The position numbers and the translations under genes were made by a program. From Coptis chinensis (Eukaryota; Streptophyta; Magnoliopsida; Ranunculales; Ranunculaceae), in assembly GCA_015680905.1 (NCBI GenBank), contig CM027379.1, forward strand, positions 101,235,001-101,299,000: 64,000 bases of DNA. The letters are read 5' to 3'. Below the pieces are notes generated by a model. The model had not been told where the DNA came from, did not search any database, and saw only the letters and a list, made by a program, of their open reading frames with translations. Each line of letters begins with the position of its first letter. Within the stretch, counting starts at the first letter, position 1. Of this stretch, positions 31,944 to 43,238 are shown in pieces.

Positions 31944-32109
31944 CAGACAGACAAACAGAGTTCAAGTCCAAATATTGTAATACGCTCACTCTTCCAAATC
32001 ACGATTTTATCTCCCTCTTACAAATCAAATTACAAGCCTCAAACTACGAAATCAGAGTGATCAGAAGTTCAGAACTAGCACTATCAGAAGAATTCAACAA
32101 CTTGATGTT

Positions 32110-32398
32110 TCACGAAAAAGAATTATAGGTTGCTAACAGAAACTAAAATAGCAAAACGTAGATTTCACATAGGTTTCCGTGTGTCCAATGCTAAACACAT
32201 TTATTAGCGAGAGCAACACATTAGGCGTAGTGCACTAGTAATTATTGTTTTCAAAAAGACCGTCAACACCAGTTAACCAAACCATATCCATGATGTAAAT
32301 TTTATGAACTCTAATGAATTGAAAATACTTACGACTAAAAAAATGTTGAGAAACACAAAAAAACATGCATCAATACTTCCCCTTCAAATACTTGAGAT

Positions 32399-32400
<2 letters not shown>
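32110..32400 (-). other. Orphan mTERF 3'-flank remnant
   Basis: Matches the spacers downstream of other mTERF units at 40743-41340 and 48081-48290: AGATTTCACATAGGT, TGTCCAATGCTAAACACA, and later GTTGAGAAACACAAAAA. No mTERF coding sequence lies next to it; the expected position now holds LINE and Ty3 sequence. Confidence 0.7.
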
Positions 32401-32401
<1 letters not shown>

Positions 32402-32429
<28 letters not shown>

Positions 32430-33950
32430 GATAAGTGATATTTATTGATTAGGATGAAAAAAGGAAAAAACAAAATACAGATGTACGTGAAAGAGAATCT
32501 CACTAACCCGGTACTACCGAATGAAAGATCACCACCTAAAGCCCTTTTAAAGCACTCCTTTAAAACAAAAACACCCCCTAAGCAACCCAAAAACAAGCTC
32601 CCAATTGACTACCCAATCCCTAACGAAAGTGAAACCGTAGACTATAAAAAATTTAAACCACATGGCAGTCTCCATTCTCCTTTTCCATAATGGGCTGATT
32701 GGTGACCAAATCAATCCCCAGTATGCCCAATCTCACACTCATTGCTGTTATTTCCATGTAATTCTCTGAAAAGTTTTTCAAGACTTGATCTTCCCATGCC
32801 AAATGATATCCCCAGAACCCCTACTAGTGGCACAACCATGTACCTGATCCAATCACGAGGGTCGTCAATGTTTTGATAAATAATACTCGCAATATCACCC
32901 ACATTACCTTCATTAAGATTTCCATTTCGCATCTCCTAAGAGCAATCATTCCCCATGATATTGTCATATGAGATAGCCTCTATCCCTCCTAGTTCCAATA
33001 TTTGATGGCTCCGTACCATCACTTCGTGACACATTAGCAAAATTAGCACCACCGCATAGCTTAGTCTCACCCATTCCTTCGATAGCCACCTCACCAACTT
33101 CCACGAAGCCCGGTAACATTAACATGTTATGCTCACTTGCCTCAAAGTCACTTGCAACGCCCATGTTTGCTCACCTTCACCCAGGTTTCCCCTCTAATTG
33201 TGTACTAAAACGGGAGTCTTTTGGACTGGTCCCATTTTCTATACCGCCAACAACCCATGACAGAGCAACATCACCCACAATTCTTGAGACTAGTTAAAAA
33301 AGATAGGGTTGTTTAGACTGCGCTTCACTTTCGATGTTCACCACAAAATCTGTTTCACTACCTCATTTAAGTAGTATAATCGATGTGCTCTCCTGTGGTT
33401 TACTACTTCTGGCTCTTGTCTCCAACTTATCTATCTTCTTCATCCATCTATGTCTCTGATAACTAAGCTCGTTGACTCTTGCGTGAAGATCTCTATAACT
33501 CTATTTTCTCTTTAATCTTGTTAACCAAAAAGTTCAATTTGTCTAAAAGAGCCCTAACACTATGGCCTAAAGATCCCAACATATCATTTTTATCTAGTCC
33601 ACAGCCCGGGCACTTCTATAGCCCCATTAGAAGAATGATCAGAACTTACCACTAATAAGTAAACCCATTACCATATTCGCATAGTCTTGAGTCTGGTCCT
33701 TTGCCATAGGCGGCCACGTCAACATCCAAACTAGTTTCATGTGGGCAAAATTCTTTGTCCCCTAAATCTCCAGCGTTTAACCCACGTACCATTCTACTTG
33801 AGCTTTTGACTATTATATGGAGTGATTTTTTGTTCACAGTGCCATTTGCTCCAAGTGCTCTAAGGGAAATTACATCCACACAAGTTTCAATTTTTCCATA
33901 AAATAGGGAGTGACACAATATTCTCTATAGAACTGTGATATTTTGTCCTT
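32402..33950 (-). mobile_element. 5'-truncated LINE-like element
   Basis: A run of about 30 T at 32402-32430 is the poly-A tail on the minus strand, preceded there by AATAAATATCACTTATC, a common plant LINE tail. Upstream on the minus strand are low-quality frames (61-90 residues at 33918-32711) resembling the Gly/Arg-rich spacer of LINE ORF1, with no intact RT. The right boundary is approximate and no target duplication was found. Confidence 0.5.
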
Positions 33951-34257
33951 TCCCCAATCATAAAATCCTCACAATAATAAAGAAAAAAATAGTACATAAT
34001 TTAACAAGTTGGAATCAATCAAAAGCCTCTAGAAAGTGTTCGTCTTCTTCAATGTAATATTTAGAAAACACATATTCACTTCAGTCATGTTATCTATTTG
34101 AAACTTGAAAGAGAAGAAATTGTAATAATATGTATCACTAAATATATTAAGTCTCAATTGCAAAGAATTTGCACTTGTGATATCAGAAAACTTAACTTTT
34201 GAAACTAGAGCCTTTCAGTAGAAAAACTTTAATTTGTTAATAATTGTTAGAAGAAGA

Positions 34258-35745
34258 TTGATAAGAGCCCAAAACTGTAGTTGTAACTACTTAATAATAT
34301 TACATTTAGACCAATTATGTTTATAATAAATAAGAATCAGTACTGTTTACGTGATTTTGTGTATTTCAGGTATTGGAGTTAAATATGTGAAAAAATATGT
34401 CACTTTTGCAAGAGAAAATAGCAAAGGTTGGTGGCTAAGAAGTTCTATGGTTGAAGCCCAAGTTTTAAGGAGAAAAAGTCTTTTTAAATCACAGTCAAAG
34501 CTGAAAAGTCAAAGTTAACGCGGGCAGAAATAGAGCAGAAAAGTCAACAGAACTTCGGCAGGTCGTATCTTTGGACTCAAATCTCAGAATTGGGCCTACT
34601 ATATGTCAAAATGACCGGCTCAGAAAGATATTTCTAACGGTCTAGGCCTTGATCCAATCAGAAAAGTAAAAGTGGACAAAAAGGCTATTACAATAATTTC
34701 CAATAGAAAAACCCTTTTTGAACTTCAGTAATTAGGTTTTGTTCTTAATTTAATGGCCCAAAACATAGCTCCAAAGCCCATGCACGAAATTGTAAACCTA
34801 GCCCTCTCCTATATAAAGATAACTAAGGTTAAACTCTATTCTCGAACCCTTCCATTAGATATAATATCAAGAACTTAGTTTTTTAATTCTTAGACATTCT
34901 CCAGTTTGATAATAAATTAGTCTTCTCTTTAGTCTAAACCTAATTATTGTTTTCTAGCCTAGCCACCATTAATTCAAGTCAAATTATCTTTAATAAAGTA
35001 GTTCTTCATTATATCTTCTTCTCTTTATTATTACGTTTATGATAGTCTAATGATTCATAACTAAACCTCCATTAGAAGGGTTTGATTAAAGCTAGCTTGA
35101 TGAAGACTTGATGTGTTAGTATAGAATAGTTGTGGTAAGATATTCCACTTTAGAAGGTAGTTAATTTACCATGAGAATGTGTTTCAATTGCCTCACATGC
35201 TAATTATTAGTTAGTAGAGATGCCATGAATAATTAGGAATTAAAAACACCTAACCTTTATGTGAAAACATAAAGATTAGAAATACTACAAAATCTACACT
35301 AGCATATTAAGAATTAATCAAGGTGGAATCAAATCCCCCTAATCTCTTCTTCTCATTCAAATCTTCTCGTTAAATTGCCATAGTATAATTTAGCATATCT
35401 TAATTAGTTAATTTCACCATATTAGTATAATTAAATTATTGCTCTCATTGGTATCGTAGAATTGTTTAAAGTAGATAAATTTACGTCTAAGCAACTAAGA
35501 GTGGAACAAATTCTGACTCCTATTTTATTATAAGATAATCGAGAGTAGAAACTTTGATATAAACCTAGAATAATATAATTTACTTATTCCTTGCATAATT
35601 AGTTAAGATATAGGTAAACGTCGATCTTATTTTCAATATTATCAAATGACGTCGCTGCTATCTTAGTTATGTTTAGATTCGTTTCCCTTCGTATTTTCGA
35701 TTCTACTAATATCCCACTTCACCCACCCACCTGATTGTTTGGTTC
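34258..35745 (+). mobile_element. Probable 5' LTR and leader of Ty3-type element
   Basis: Starts TGATAAGAGCCCAAAACTGT and contains a TATATAAAG promoter box near 34810; no gene. It immediately precedes the gag region. Boundaries are uncertain: no partner LTR is present to compare and no primer-binding site could be confirmed after CACTTCA at 35720. Confidence 0.45.
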
Positions 35746-35759
35746 TAACTGTGGTTGTT

Positions 35760-35925
35760 TTTTTTTCAGAAAAAAAAAATAAAAAAATAAAAAATAAAAA
35801 ATAAAAAAAATCGAACATTACCTTGAGCGCACCCGCGCCCTTATTATTCTATTTTTTTAGCGCGCCCGCCCTCTTGTTACTAATTTTTTTTTTTGAACAA
35901 TACCTTGAGCGCGCCCGCGCCTCTT
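35760..35925. repeat. A-rich tract and GC-rich short repeats in retroelement leader
   Basis: An A-rich run (35770-35810) is followed by two copies of ACCTTGAGCGC-CCCGCGCC (35820 and 35901) about 80 bp apart. Confidence 0.7.
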
Positions 35926-37285
35926 CTGAAGAAAGCCCGATTCATAGGTTAGTCACAGGCTCTCTTTGTGTTCAAGTTATTTTATTATTCAGTGTTCCAA
36001 ACTTCTTCAATACACTAAGATCGCGTATCAAAGACGCTATTCATACGCATAGCAAGGAGGCATTCAGGTACTCCTTTTTTCACTCCTTATCTCTTCTGTC
36101 ATAGGAGTTTTAATTGTAGTATATCAGGTTGTTGTTTGACTGCTGCTAGTGTTTTTTTTTCATATTGGCCTTGGCCTTGCATGAGATTAAGGTTCGGTAA
36201 GAGTAAACCATCTAACGTTATCTATCGTAAACGTCAACGCACACGCCTATCTAGAATACCACACACTACACCTACATCAATGGCTGAAGAAACAGAGACT
36301 CCTCTCTCTGATTTTTACAAAGCCCTAAATGATAGCCCTAAGTCATGCATCGTTCTTGCAGACCCAGTGGGGGATTTTCGAATTCCCCCGAATATATTTA
36401 ATTTGTTACCGGTTTTTCATGGGTTAGACCACGATAAGCCTTATCAGCATATGCAAAAGATAGAACAAGTTCTTACCACATTTCATCATCCTACCGTAGG
36501 TTCGGAACAAATTAAACTAAGGGTGTTTTCTTTCACCCTAGCCGATAAGGCGGTATCTTGGTTAACTGCCCAAATGCCTAATTCTGTAAACTCATGGGCC
36601 AAACTTGTTCAATTGTTCATGAAACAGTTTTATCCACCACTGAAGACAGATGAAATGTTTCAAAAGATTCATTTCTTCTGCCAAAATCCTCATGAATTAT
36701 TTTCAGAGGCTTGGAATCGTTTCACTGATATTCTCATTGAATGCCCGCATCATAACCTTGGGAAAGAAACGCTTGTTCGGGCCTTTTTCAAAGGGATTTT
36801 ACATCATCATAAAGAGGTTCTTGATATAATGACTAAGGGTAGTTTCCTTAGTAAAGGAGCTTTAGAGACTTATAGGTTTTTAGAAGATCAATCTAAGCGT
36901 AATAATAACTAGGGGAGGGGGGGGGGGTACCGATATATTCCGCTCCATTAATTCTTCTTCCACAGCCAAGGCTGCCAGTATGTTTGAGGTTAAAACTGAT
37001 CCCGAGCTTAGAACTCTAATCGAATCTCTCCCAAAAAAGGTAGAAGCCATTTATATACAACATAAGCCTACTCCTGTCATGAACATCAACTCTCTTCCAT
37101 GTAATTTCTGTTGCAGCCTTGAACATACCGACTCCTATTGTCCACTTCTCTATGAACAACTATCACAACCACCATCACAACCGGATAATGTTTGCTCCGT
37201 TAATAGCCTTCATATTCCTAACGCACCTTGGAGACAAAATCCCAACTTCAGTTTGGAGAAATAATCAACAAGTTACACTTCCGGG

Positions 37286-38111
37286 TAGGGGTGGGAATTT
37301 GGCCCTAACGACCCTAACCCGGCCCTGACCGACCCGACCCTAAGCCCTATAAAGCCCTCACAACTAAAGCCCTCATAGAGTTTAAGGCAGGGCTGACCCG
37401 TAAGGCCTTCTAGGGCAGAGCTAGGGCTAAGGTTCTGAAACATAGGCCCGACCCTAATTCAGCCCTAACCAAGCCCTAGTTATAGTTTTACATTTTCACT
37501 ATAAATACAAGTACTATAATTGTCCAACTCTTTGTTAAATATTTTAAATTAAAATAACATTGTCCTTTGTAATTTATCACTTACACCCAAAGGTACTTCC
37601 AATAACTCGTCTTATATAACAAAAACTTGTCAACTTATCTAACAGCCATGAAGAACAATGAGCACTAGCCTAATAAAAAAATAAGACTTTATTCCTTTGA
37701 TCATCAAATCAAAGTCTAGAACTTATTATTCTCAATTTATTTTCCCACTTACTTCTTATAAATTATATTTGTATTCACATCCAAGCCAAGTCTAGAACTA
37801 AAGGTTTCCATCCACACCATTAAAGTGAAATACATAACAGACATTTGTAACATAGAAACCAAAAAAACAACTTTTGTCTGAAAAATGGCATTTGTAAAAC
37901 GAAGAAAATATATAGGCCCGGCCCTAAAACCCGACCCTAAAGCCTTTAAAGAGGGCTTAGAGTAGGGTCAGGGCTTGAGATTTAGACTTGTGACCTGGTC
38001 CGACCCGACCCTATGCTGACTTTAGGGCCGGGCTGACCCGACCTTAATATCTAAAGGGCTTTTAAATGTTTAGGGCCGGGCTAGCCCGACCCGGCCCATT
38101 GCCCACCCCTA
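37286..38111. mobile_element. Non-autonomous hAT element, 826 bp, TSD CTTCCGGG
   Basis: Termini TAGGGGTGGGAATTTGG and (reverse complement of right) TAGGGGTGGGCAATGGG; the exact 8-bp duplication CTTCCGGG lies at 37278-37285 and 38112-38119. Subterminal DNA is rich in GACCC, GGCCC and GCCCTA. Non-coding. It inserted into the gag coding region, so it is younger than that retroelement. Confidence 0.92.
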
Positions 38112-38191
38112 CTTCCGGGGTTTAATAATCAAAATGTTAGGCCAGCAAACAACTACAACTCAGCTCCACAAAGACAAGGACAAGGACAAGG

Positions 38192-38232
38192 TAATAATAA
38201 TAATAATTATTATTATTATTATTATTATAATA
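38192..38232. repeat. TAA/TTA trinucleotide microsatellite inside gag
   Basis: (AAT)n followed directly by (ATT)n. In the gag frame it encodes five Asn and about seven Tyr between GQGQG and NRG. Confidence 0.85.
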
Positions 38233-38956
38233 GAGGTATCGTTTCGGTTAATAATAACTATCACAACCCACCTGTTAATAATCAACGTGAGATTGTTCCT
38301 GTCACACCACCTGTGGCCACTACACCTTCACAACCGGATCGTTTCAAAGCCTACATGCAAGCTAACCAACAGATTTTGCAATCCATACAATAGTTAACCC
38401 AAGAGAAAGCCCAATCGAAAGGTGTGTTTCCAGGTCAAGCTATACCAAATCCTAAAACGCCAAACACAACCTTTGAAGTAACCGGTAATACTAGTAATTA
38501 TAATTTTAACGTGGGTGAGTTAAATGTCATCACCACTCTCCGTTCTGGCAAAGTGGTTGATAACGCTGTAACTATGCCCATTACTACACCACTAGTGGTC
38601 GTTGAAAATGAAAAATTACTAGATACCGATATAGAAACTGAAAATCCTACTCCTGTGGAGGTACCAGTTAAACACAACCCAAGAGGAAAGTGGCCAAGGT
38701 TAGAACTTTTATTGATCCATATGCTAAATATATAGAGAAACCACCATTTTCCCAGAGACTAGCCATGTTAAACAAGGATACAAATTTTGACGAGATTAGA
38801 TAATTTTTTAAAAATCTAACGATAAACCTACCTTTTCTTGAAGCTATTAAAAAATTACCACAACATGCTAAGTTTCTAAAAGAGTTGTGCATTACCAGAC
38901 AGAAAACAAACATTTCAAAATACGCTTTTTTAACTGAACAATTTCCCACTCTATTT

Positions 38957-39150
38957 AAACAAAGAAATGAAATTTAAGGAACATTGATGTAGGAGTTGCA
39001 AAGCGTTAGCTCTCAAACAATTTAAAATAATCGATCTCTAACTGAGAATCGATAAAAGTCGATCTTTAACCAAGAGTCGATCAAATAAATTGAATAAACA
39101 AGAACCCCTCTCAAAACCCTACACTTAGCCTTATATAGGTAACCTAAAAC
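38957..39150 (-). pseudogene. mTERF start codon context plus LTR, chimeric remnant
   Basis: 38957-38984 equals 15189-15216 base for base (mTERF codons 1-9 including ATG), followed by 166 bp of the small element's LTR (38985-39150), as at 15217. To the left the sequence switches to Ty3 gag-pro in mid-frame. Best explained as the 5' end of an mTERF unit whose body has been lost. Confidence 0.8.
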
Positions 39151-39818
39151 TTAGTCAATTATCGAAATTTTGAAAATTATAAAAACTGGGATTCTTGTTC
39201 TTTTGATTTCTTCAAAAACCCGAAATAATCGATTGTATTATGAGATTCCGTTCGGAATCACAAACTCAAGGTTTAATCGATTGATACTCGGTAAAAACCT
39301 TCCAGGCTTAATGCAATTTCAAAGTGAACCTTTCAAGGCACAAACAAGTGTGAACCTTCCAAGGAACCACACGTTCAAGGAAATGCAATTTAAAAGTGAA
39401 CTATCATTTATTTTTCAATCATACAATCAGCATCAAACCCTATGTCCCTATCTTTAGGAAGCTTAGGAGCTCGATCATAATCATCAAGCATTGGGTAAGG
39501 GCTGATCGCGAAAGTTAAAACTGCAAAAATGTATATCAACCACAGAAGTCAATACTGTGAACAACAGATTAATAGGGTAATAATATATGAAAACAAAAAG
39601 ACCATATCTGCTCCCCCAAATCATCTCCTGACACAAATTCTATGAACTATGAGAAGTTAGTGGATATGCAGACCAAATGGAAATCCATAAAAACTGAAAC
39701 ATCATTAATCTGAGAGAAGTTAAATGCATTTGTTTACACAAACAACTAGAATACAGCTTAAGAAGCTTCAATGTTCATTAACTGCAATGTAAACAGACAA
39801 CAATTTCTTAATCTTACA
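39151..39818. other. Non-coding spacer
   Basis: Contains a short family of AACCTTCCAAGG/AACCTTTCAAGG motifs near 39290-39375. No gene recognised. Confidence 0.4.
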
Positions 39819-40400
39819 TCAATCTTTGGACCCAATACTGAAACCTTGAGTACACATCTTTTGTTGGTATGCCTTCAACAGTTCAGGAATCTCATGATGA
39901 TGATACTTTTGATTACATACTCCTAATCTTACCGCATTACCTACAACTTTCTTCGTCATCAAACCCTCAGATACCACAGTTTGAAGAACCTCTTCTTGGG
40001 AATATTCTCTTTTCTAAGCTATGTCCTAGAACGGTTGTATTGTTAGAAACATCAACTCGGTTCCAGTAAAAGCTATTCATCAAGAAATCAGACGCTGCAT
40101 TTAACTTCTTCACAGAACAGGACAAAATGCTAGGTTGCTTCATGAACGTAGAGACAACCTCATCTTCTGACAAGCCAAAACTCATAAAAAGTGCCAACTT
40201 CACTTCCCATAAAGGCTCCTTCATTGACACAAACACCTTCTGGCCATACAAGAACATTTTGCTTGAGCGAAAAACACACATTCTCTTGAGTTCCAATACA
40301 AAATTTGATGGAACTGTCAGATTTACAGAGTAGAGTTCCAAGGCTCGAAAATGTAAAATTTGAGATATACCATTTAAGCACACCATGATCACCAGTCTTC
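39819..40400 (-). pseudogene. mTERF C-terminal half, broken
   Basis: On the minus strand from about 40400: DHGVLKWYISN, then after a frameshift VLELKRMCVFRSSKMFLYGQ, LALFMSFGLSEDEVVSTFMK, DFLMNSFYWNRVDVSNNTTV, HSLEKRIFPR, and in another frame CNQKYHHHEIPELLKAYQQK ending at SIGSKD-stop. The N-terminal half is missing and at least two frameshifts are present. Confidence 0.85.
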
Positions 40401-40871
40401 GTCCATACCTTCCTTTTCATTGTCTTTTCATCTTCGTCTTTGTTACCATCTTCATCCTCCTCCTCCATAATGTCTCTTCCAGTGTCCACAAACCCATCAA
40501 GCCATCACCCTCAACAACTTATCAAAAAACCATAACAAAACATAATGGATAATTTTGTGTAAATTGGTTGACCTGCTCAAACTATAAAGTGAAAGTGATC
40601 ATAAATTCATAACAAACATTATAGAAGAAAAGGAAGAGTTTTAGTCATTCCAACGTAACAATCCAATGACAGACAATTTGACAAGGCGATGCCAAAATAA
40701 TTTGAAGAATTTATGTTTCATGAAGATGAAGTAAAATAGTATAAGGATTGCTCACTTAAATTTATCTGCAAAACTTAGATCTCACATAGGTGATACCCTG
40801 TCCAATGCTAAACACAACTGGCGAGTGACACGCTAGGCGCAAATGCACAATGCACAAATGATATTTGTTCT
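40401..40871. other. mTERF spacer
   Basis: The part from 40743 is the homologous 3'-flank block shared with 32127 and 48081. Confidence 0.6.
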
Positions 40872-40879
40872 CAAATAGA

Positions 40880-41146
40880 TAAGGGTGGAATTCGAGCTAA
40901 TCAAGCCGAGCTTTACTATGGTCAAGCTCGGCTTGTTTATTAAGCGAGCTTTGAAATAAGCTCAAACTTGGCTCATATATTATATGAACGAGCCCGAGTA
41001 GCTTGGTTATTTTACACTGCAAAGATGCTATTTGAGCTTATCAAGCCAAGCTTCATTAAGCTTGTTTGTTACACGAGCTATAATATAAGCTCAAGCTTGG
41101 CTCATTTACCTAAACGAACAAGCCCTCGGCTCAAATTCCACCCTTA
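40880..41146. mobile_element. hAT-type MITE, 267 bp, TSD CAAATAGA
   Basis: Inverted termini TAAGGGTGGAATTCGAGC and (reverse complement) TAAGGGTGGAATTTGAGC; exact 8-bp duplication CAAATAGA at 40872-40879 and 41147-41154. The interior is made of repeated GAGCT/AGCTC, AAGCTTG and GGCTCAT motifs. Non-coding. It inserted into the conserved mTERF spacer. Confidence 0.93.
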
Positions 41147-41154
41147 CAAATAGA

Positions 41155-42041
41155 ACATCATCACCTACCCCCAAACCATCTCCACGATCCGCATATTATG
41201 AACTCCAGTGAATTTACGACACTCAGGGCTCTAACCCTGTTCTAGTGACTAGTGAGAATGTAGAAAAATTGTTGAGAAGCACAAAAACTAAACATCGGTC
41301 TTGTCCCTCTGAACACTTGAGACCAAGATACGGCTTTGCATAGTCTAACTAGCTTAGCAGTTTAGTGAAAAACATGAAAAAATATTGAATTAAACTGTTA
41401 ATTTTCAAGAATTCGAACAAAAACTGATCTTAGATATGAATAGAACAAACACAACCTTGAGATAAACAAATTAGTCTATGTGGTTCCCTACTGTTTTAGT
41501 CCAATATACAAGTACTATCAGCCTTTCTGATAATTCCTTGTAACAATCAGGTAAAAGGCTAGTTCAAAGGACATATACCTACAGCTTAGGATGTAAAATA
41601 TGGAAGAGGAGAAGAATTCGTTGTTTTGTGATTGAGTGAAAGAAATGAGGACTGATGAAAATTAGAAAATAATAAACACATGCAGAGAAACAAAAGGCAG
41701 AAAGGCATCTAAACATCTTGTACGAGTGAGAACATTATGAAGACTTCCTACCCACACCTTATCACCATATATGAAGTTATGAACTAATTACCAAGCAGAA
41801 CAAATGATAAAGGAAATATTTCAGAGAGATTACTGGATCTATGCACCAAATATAATTCCCAGGTAACACCAGTTTAAGATGGGGAACATGGTTGTGAAAA
41901 TCAGTTCCAGGTGATTAAATTTTGAAACTCACTTCTGAGAAACATGAGATGATAGAAATACATATTATAGAGGCACATGTTTATGGAACTAATCAAACTT
42001 AAAAAGTATCTGCATTTCATCACCTACTTTGAAGTAACAAT
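41155..42041. other. mTERF spacer
   Basis: Non-coding; parts match 32344-32400 and 48220-48290 (3' flank block). The last 80 bp match the sequence 3' of the 17659 gene. Confidence 0.6.
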
Positions 42042-43238
42042 CTATAATTCCTCAATCTCAGATCCTTGTTTGGAAGAAGTCTTCGAACCTTGCGTACCCA
42101 TCTCACTTCGGTACCCCTCCAAGAGTTTGGGTTCCACGTGATGAAACTTGATGACGTACTTTGTCAAGAACACCTCTTCAGCTACTCTTAATGCTTGGCC
42201 AATACAATTCCTACTTATCAGACCCTTTGAGAGAAGAATCAGAAGAACATAGCATCTAGGAATGAGTCTCTTTTCCAAGCTGAAAGTGATAGATAATGGG
42301 TTCCTGGAAAAATCATCTGGAGCCCAATTAAGGGTATTCATGAAAAAATCCAGTGCTGCATTGATCTTCTTCACTGAAGCAGCCATAATGAGGGGTTGCT
42401 TCTTGAACACACAAAGAACCTCATCCTCTGACCAACCAAAACTCTTATAAACCTCCAATTTTGCGTCCCATGTAGACTTCTTAAACCCAATAAGCACACG
42501 GAATCCAATAGTGAACATCTTACCTGAAGGACTAAAACCCATTTTCTTGAGTTGTAACACGGCTTCATTAAGCTTGTGGAGTTCAAAACATAGAGTTTGG
42601 GGGTTCGCCACCATCAACATTGAGATATGTGATTTGGGAATACCATGATCTAGAAGGAGTGGAATGTTATGTACCATATTGCGTTGTATACTAGATGACC
42701 ACTTTAATCGATTAAGAATAACAGCAATGCCAACGTCAGTGGGAACAAAGCTTCTAAGGAAATTGATGGAAGGGACTATATGCTTCTCTAAGCTTTCCCT
42801 CAAGAAAAGTACGTCCTTATATATGAGTTTACCAAGATTGGGTCCTGAAATTCCAATGCTATTGTAATATTCAAGCTTTGGTATTAATCTATTCTCAGGA
42901 GAGGCTAGGAGAAGTCGTGGTTCGGTTGCGATGATTTTGGAAATGTGGGCATCCGTGAAACCATAGGATTTGAAGAGGGAGAGAACTGAGTCGGGTCTAG
43001 TTGTTGTGGATTTATCGAGCCCAATGTGTTTGGAAGCTTTGAGAGCTGATCCTGGGGTTAACCCACATGATTTTACGAGGTAATCCACGGTGAAATTTTG
43101 TTTTGGACTGAGACTAGAGATGAATCTGGGGGGATGGGTTTTGAAGAAGCAAAAATAATAACAATTCAACAACGGGGTTGAATTTCGAACAGTCCTGACT
43201 CTAGTTATAAGATTTCGACAAACAAAATGATTAAACAT
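42042..43238 (-). CDS. mTERF family protein, 398 aa
   Basis: An open single-exon gene, nearest paralogue of the 17659-18945 gene: same presequence (MFNHFVCRNLITRVRTVRNS), same C-terminus (GSEIEEL), and near-identical 5' flank for about 80 bp. It has one TVDYLVKSCGLTPGSALKAS module (residues about 53-75) where the paralogue has two. The mTERF motifs follow in order: SLFKSYGFTDAHISKIIATE, YYNSIGISGPNLGKLIYKD, LLDHGIPKSHISMLMVANPQ, VYKSFGWSEDEVLCVFKKQP, KGLISRNCIGQALRVAEEV. Predicted mitochondrial, organelle nucleic-acid binding. The start is the only ATG before the presequence. It is head-to-head with the RING-H2 gene, start codons 514 bp apart. Confidence 0.93.
   Translation of the reverse strand: MFNHFVCRNLITRVRTVRNSTPLLNCYYFCFFKTHPPRFISSLSPKQNFTVDYLVKSCGLTPGSALKASKHIGLDKSTTTRPDSVLSLFKSYGFTDAHISKIIATEPRLLLASPENRLIPKLEYYNSIGISGPNLGKLIYKDVLFLRESLEKHIVPSINFLRSFVPTDVGIAVILNRLKWSSSIQRNMVHNIPLLLDHGIPKSHISMLMVANPQTLCFELHKLNEAVLQLKKMGFSPSGKMFTIGFRVLIGFKKSTWDAKLEVYKSFGWSEDEVLCVFKKQPLIMAASVKKINAALDFFMNTLNWAPDDFSRNPLSITFSLEKRLIPRCYVLLILLSKGLISRNCIGQALRVAEEVFLTKYVIKFHHVEPKLLEGYRSEMGTQGSKTSSKQGSEIEEL

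Larger units (their letters stand above)
36280..38955 (+). pseudogene. Ty3-type (Athila-like) gag-protease remnant
   Basis: Gag begins MAEETETPLSDFYKALNDSP. The retrotransposon gag domain (about residues 50-200) shows IKLRVFSFTLADKAVSWLTA, NSWAKLVQLFMKQFYPPLKT and SEAWNRFTDILIECPHHNLG. A TAG and a long G run (36911-36929) interrupt the frame. A zinc knuckle, CNFCCSLEHTDSYC (CX2CX4HX4C), follows at 37098. An 826-bp hAT element splits the gene at 37286-38111. Downstream are the NNNNN-YYYYYYY run, a TTLRSGKVV protease-proximal motif, and LPFLEAIKKLPQHAKFLKEL. The element ends abruptly at 38956, where mTERF sequence begins; RT and integrase are absent. Confidence 0.9.

Noticed and set aside
31832-32128. 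98-codon open frame
   Set aside because: Overlaps the eroded hAT end and the mTERF spacer; no family resemblance.
32711-33918. Host gene on the minus strand
   Set aside because: Short disconnected frames upstream of a poly-A tail fit a decayed LINE better; no splice-consistent gene could be built.
35823-36104. Open frame before gag
   Set aside because: Low-complexity translation from homopolymer and GC-rich repeats in the retroelement leader; no protein-like features.
37286-38111. Interstitial telomere-like CCCTAA/GCCCTA repeats
   Set aside because: Not regular heptamers; they are the subterminal repeats of a hAT element with clear ends and an 8-bp target duplication.
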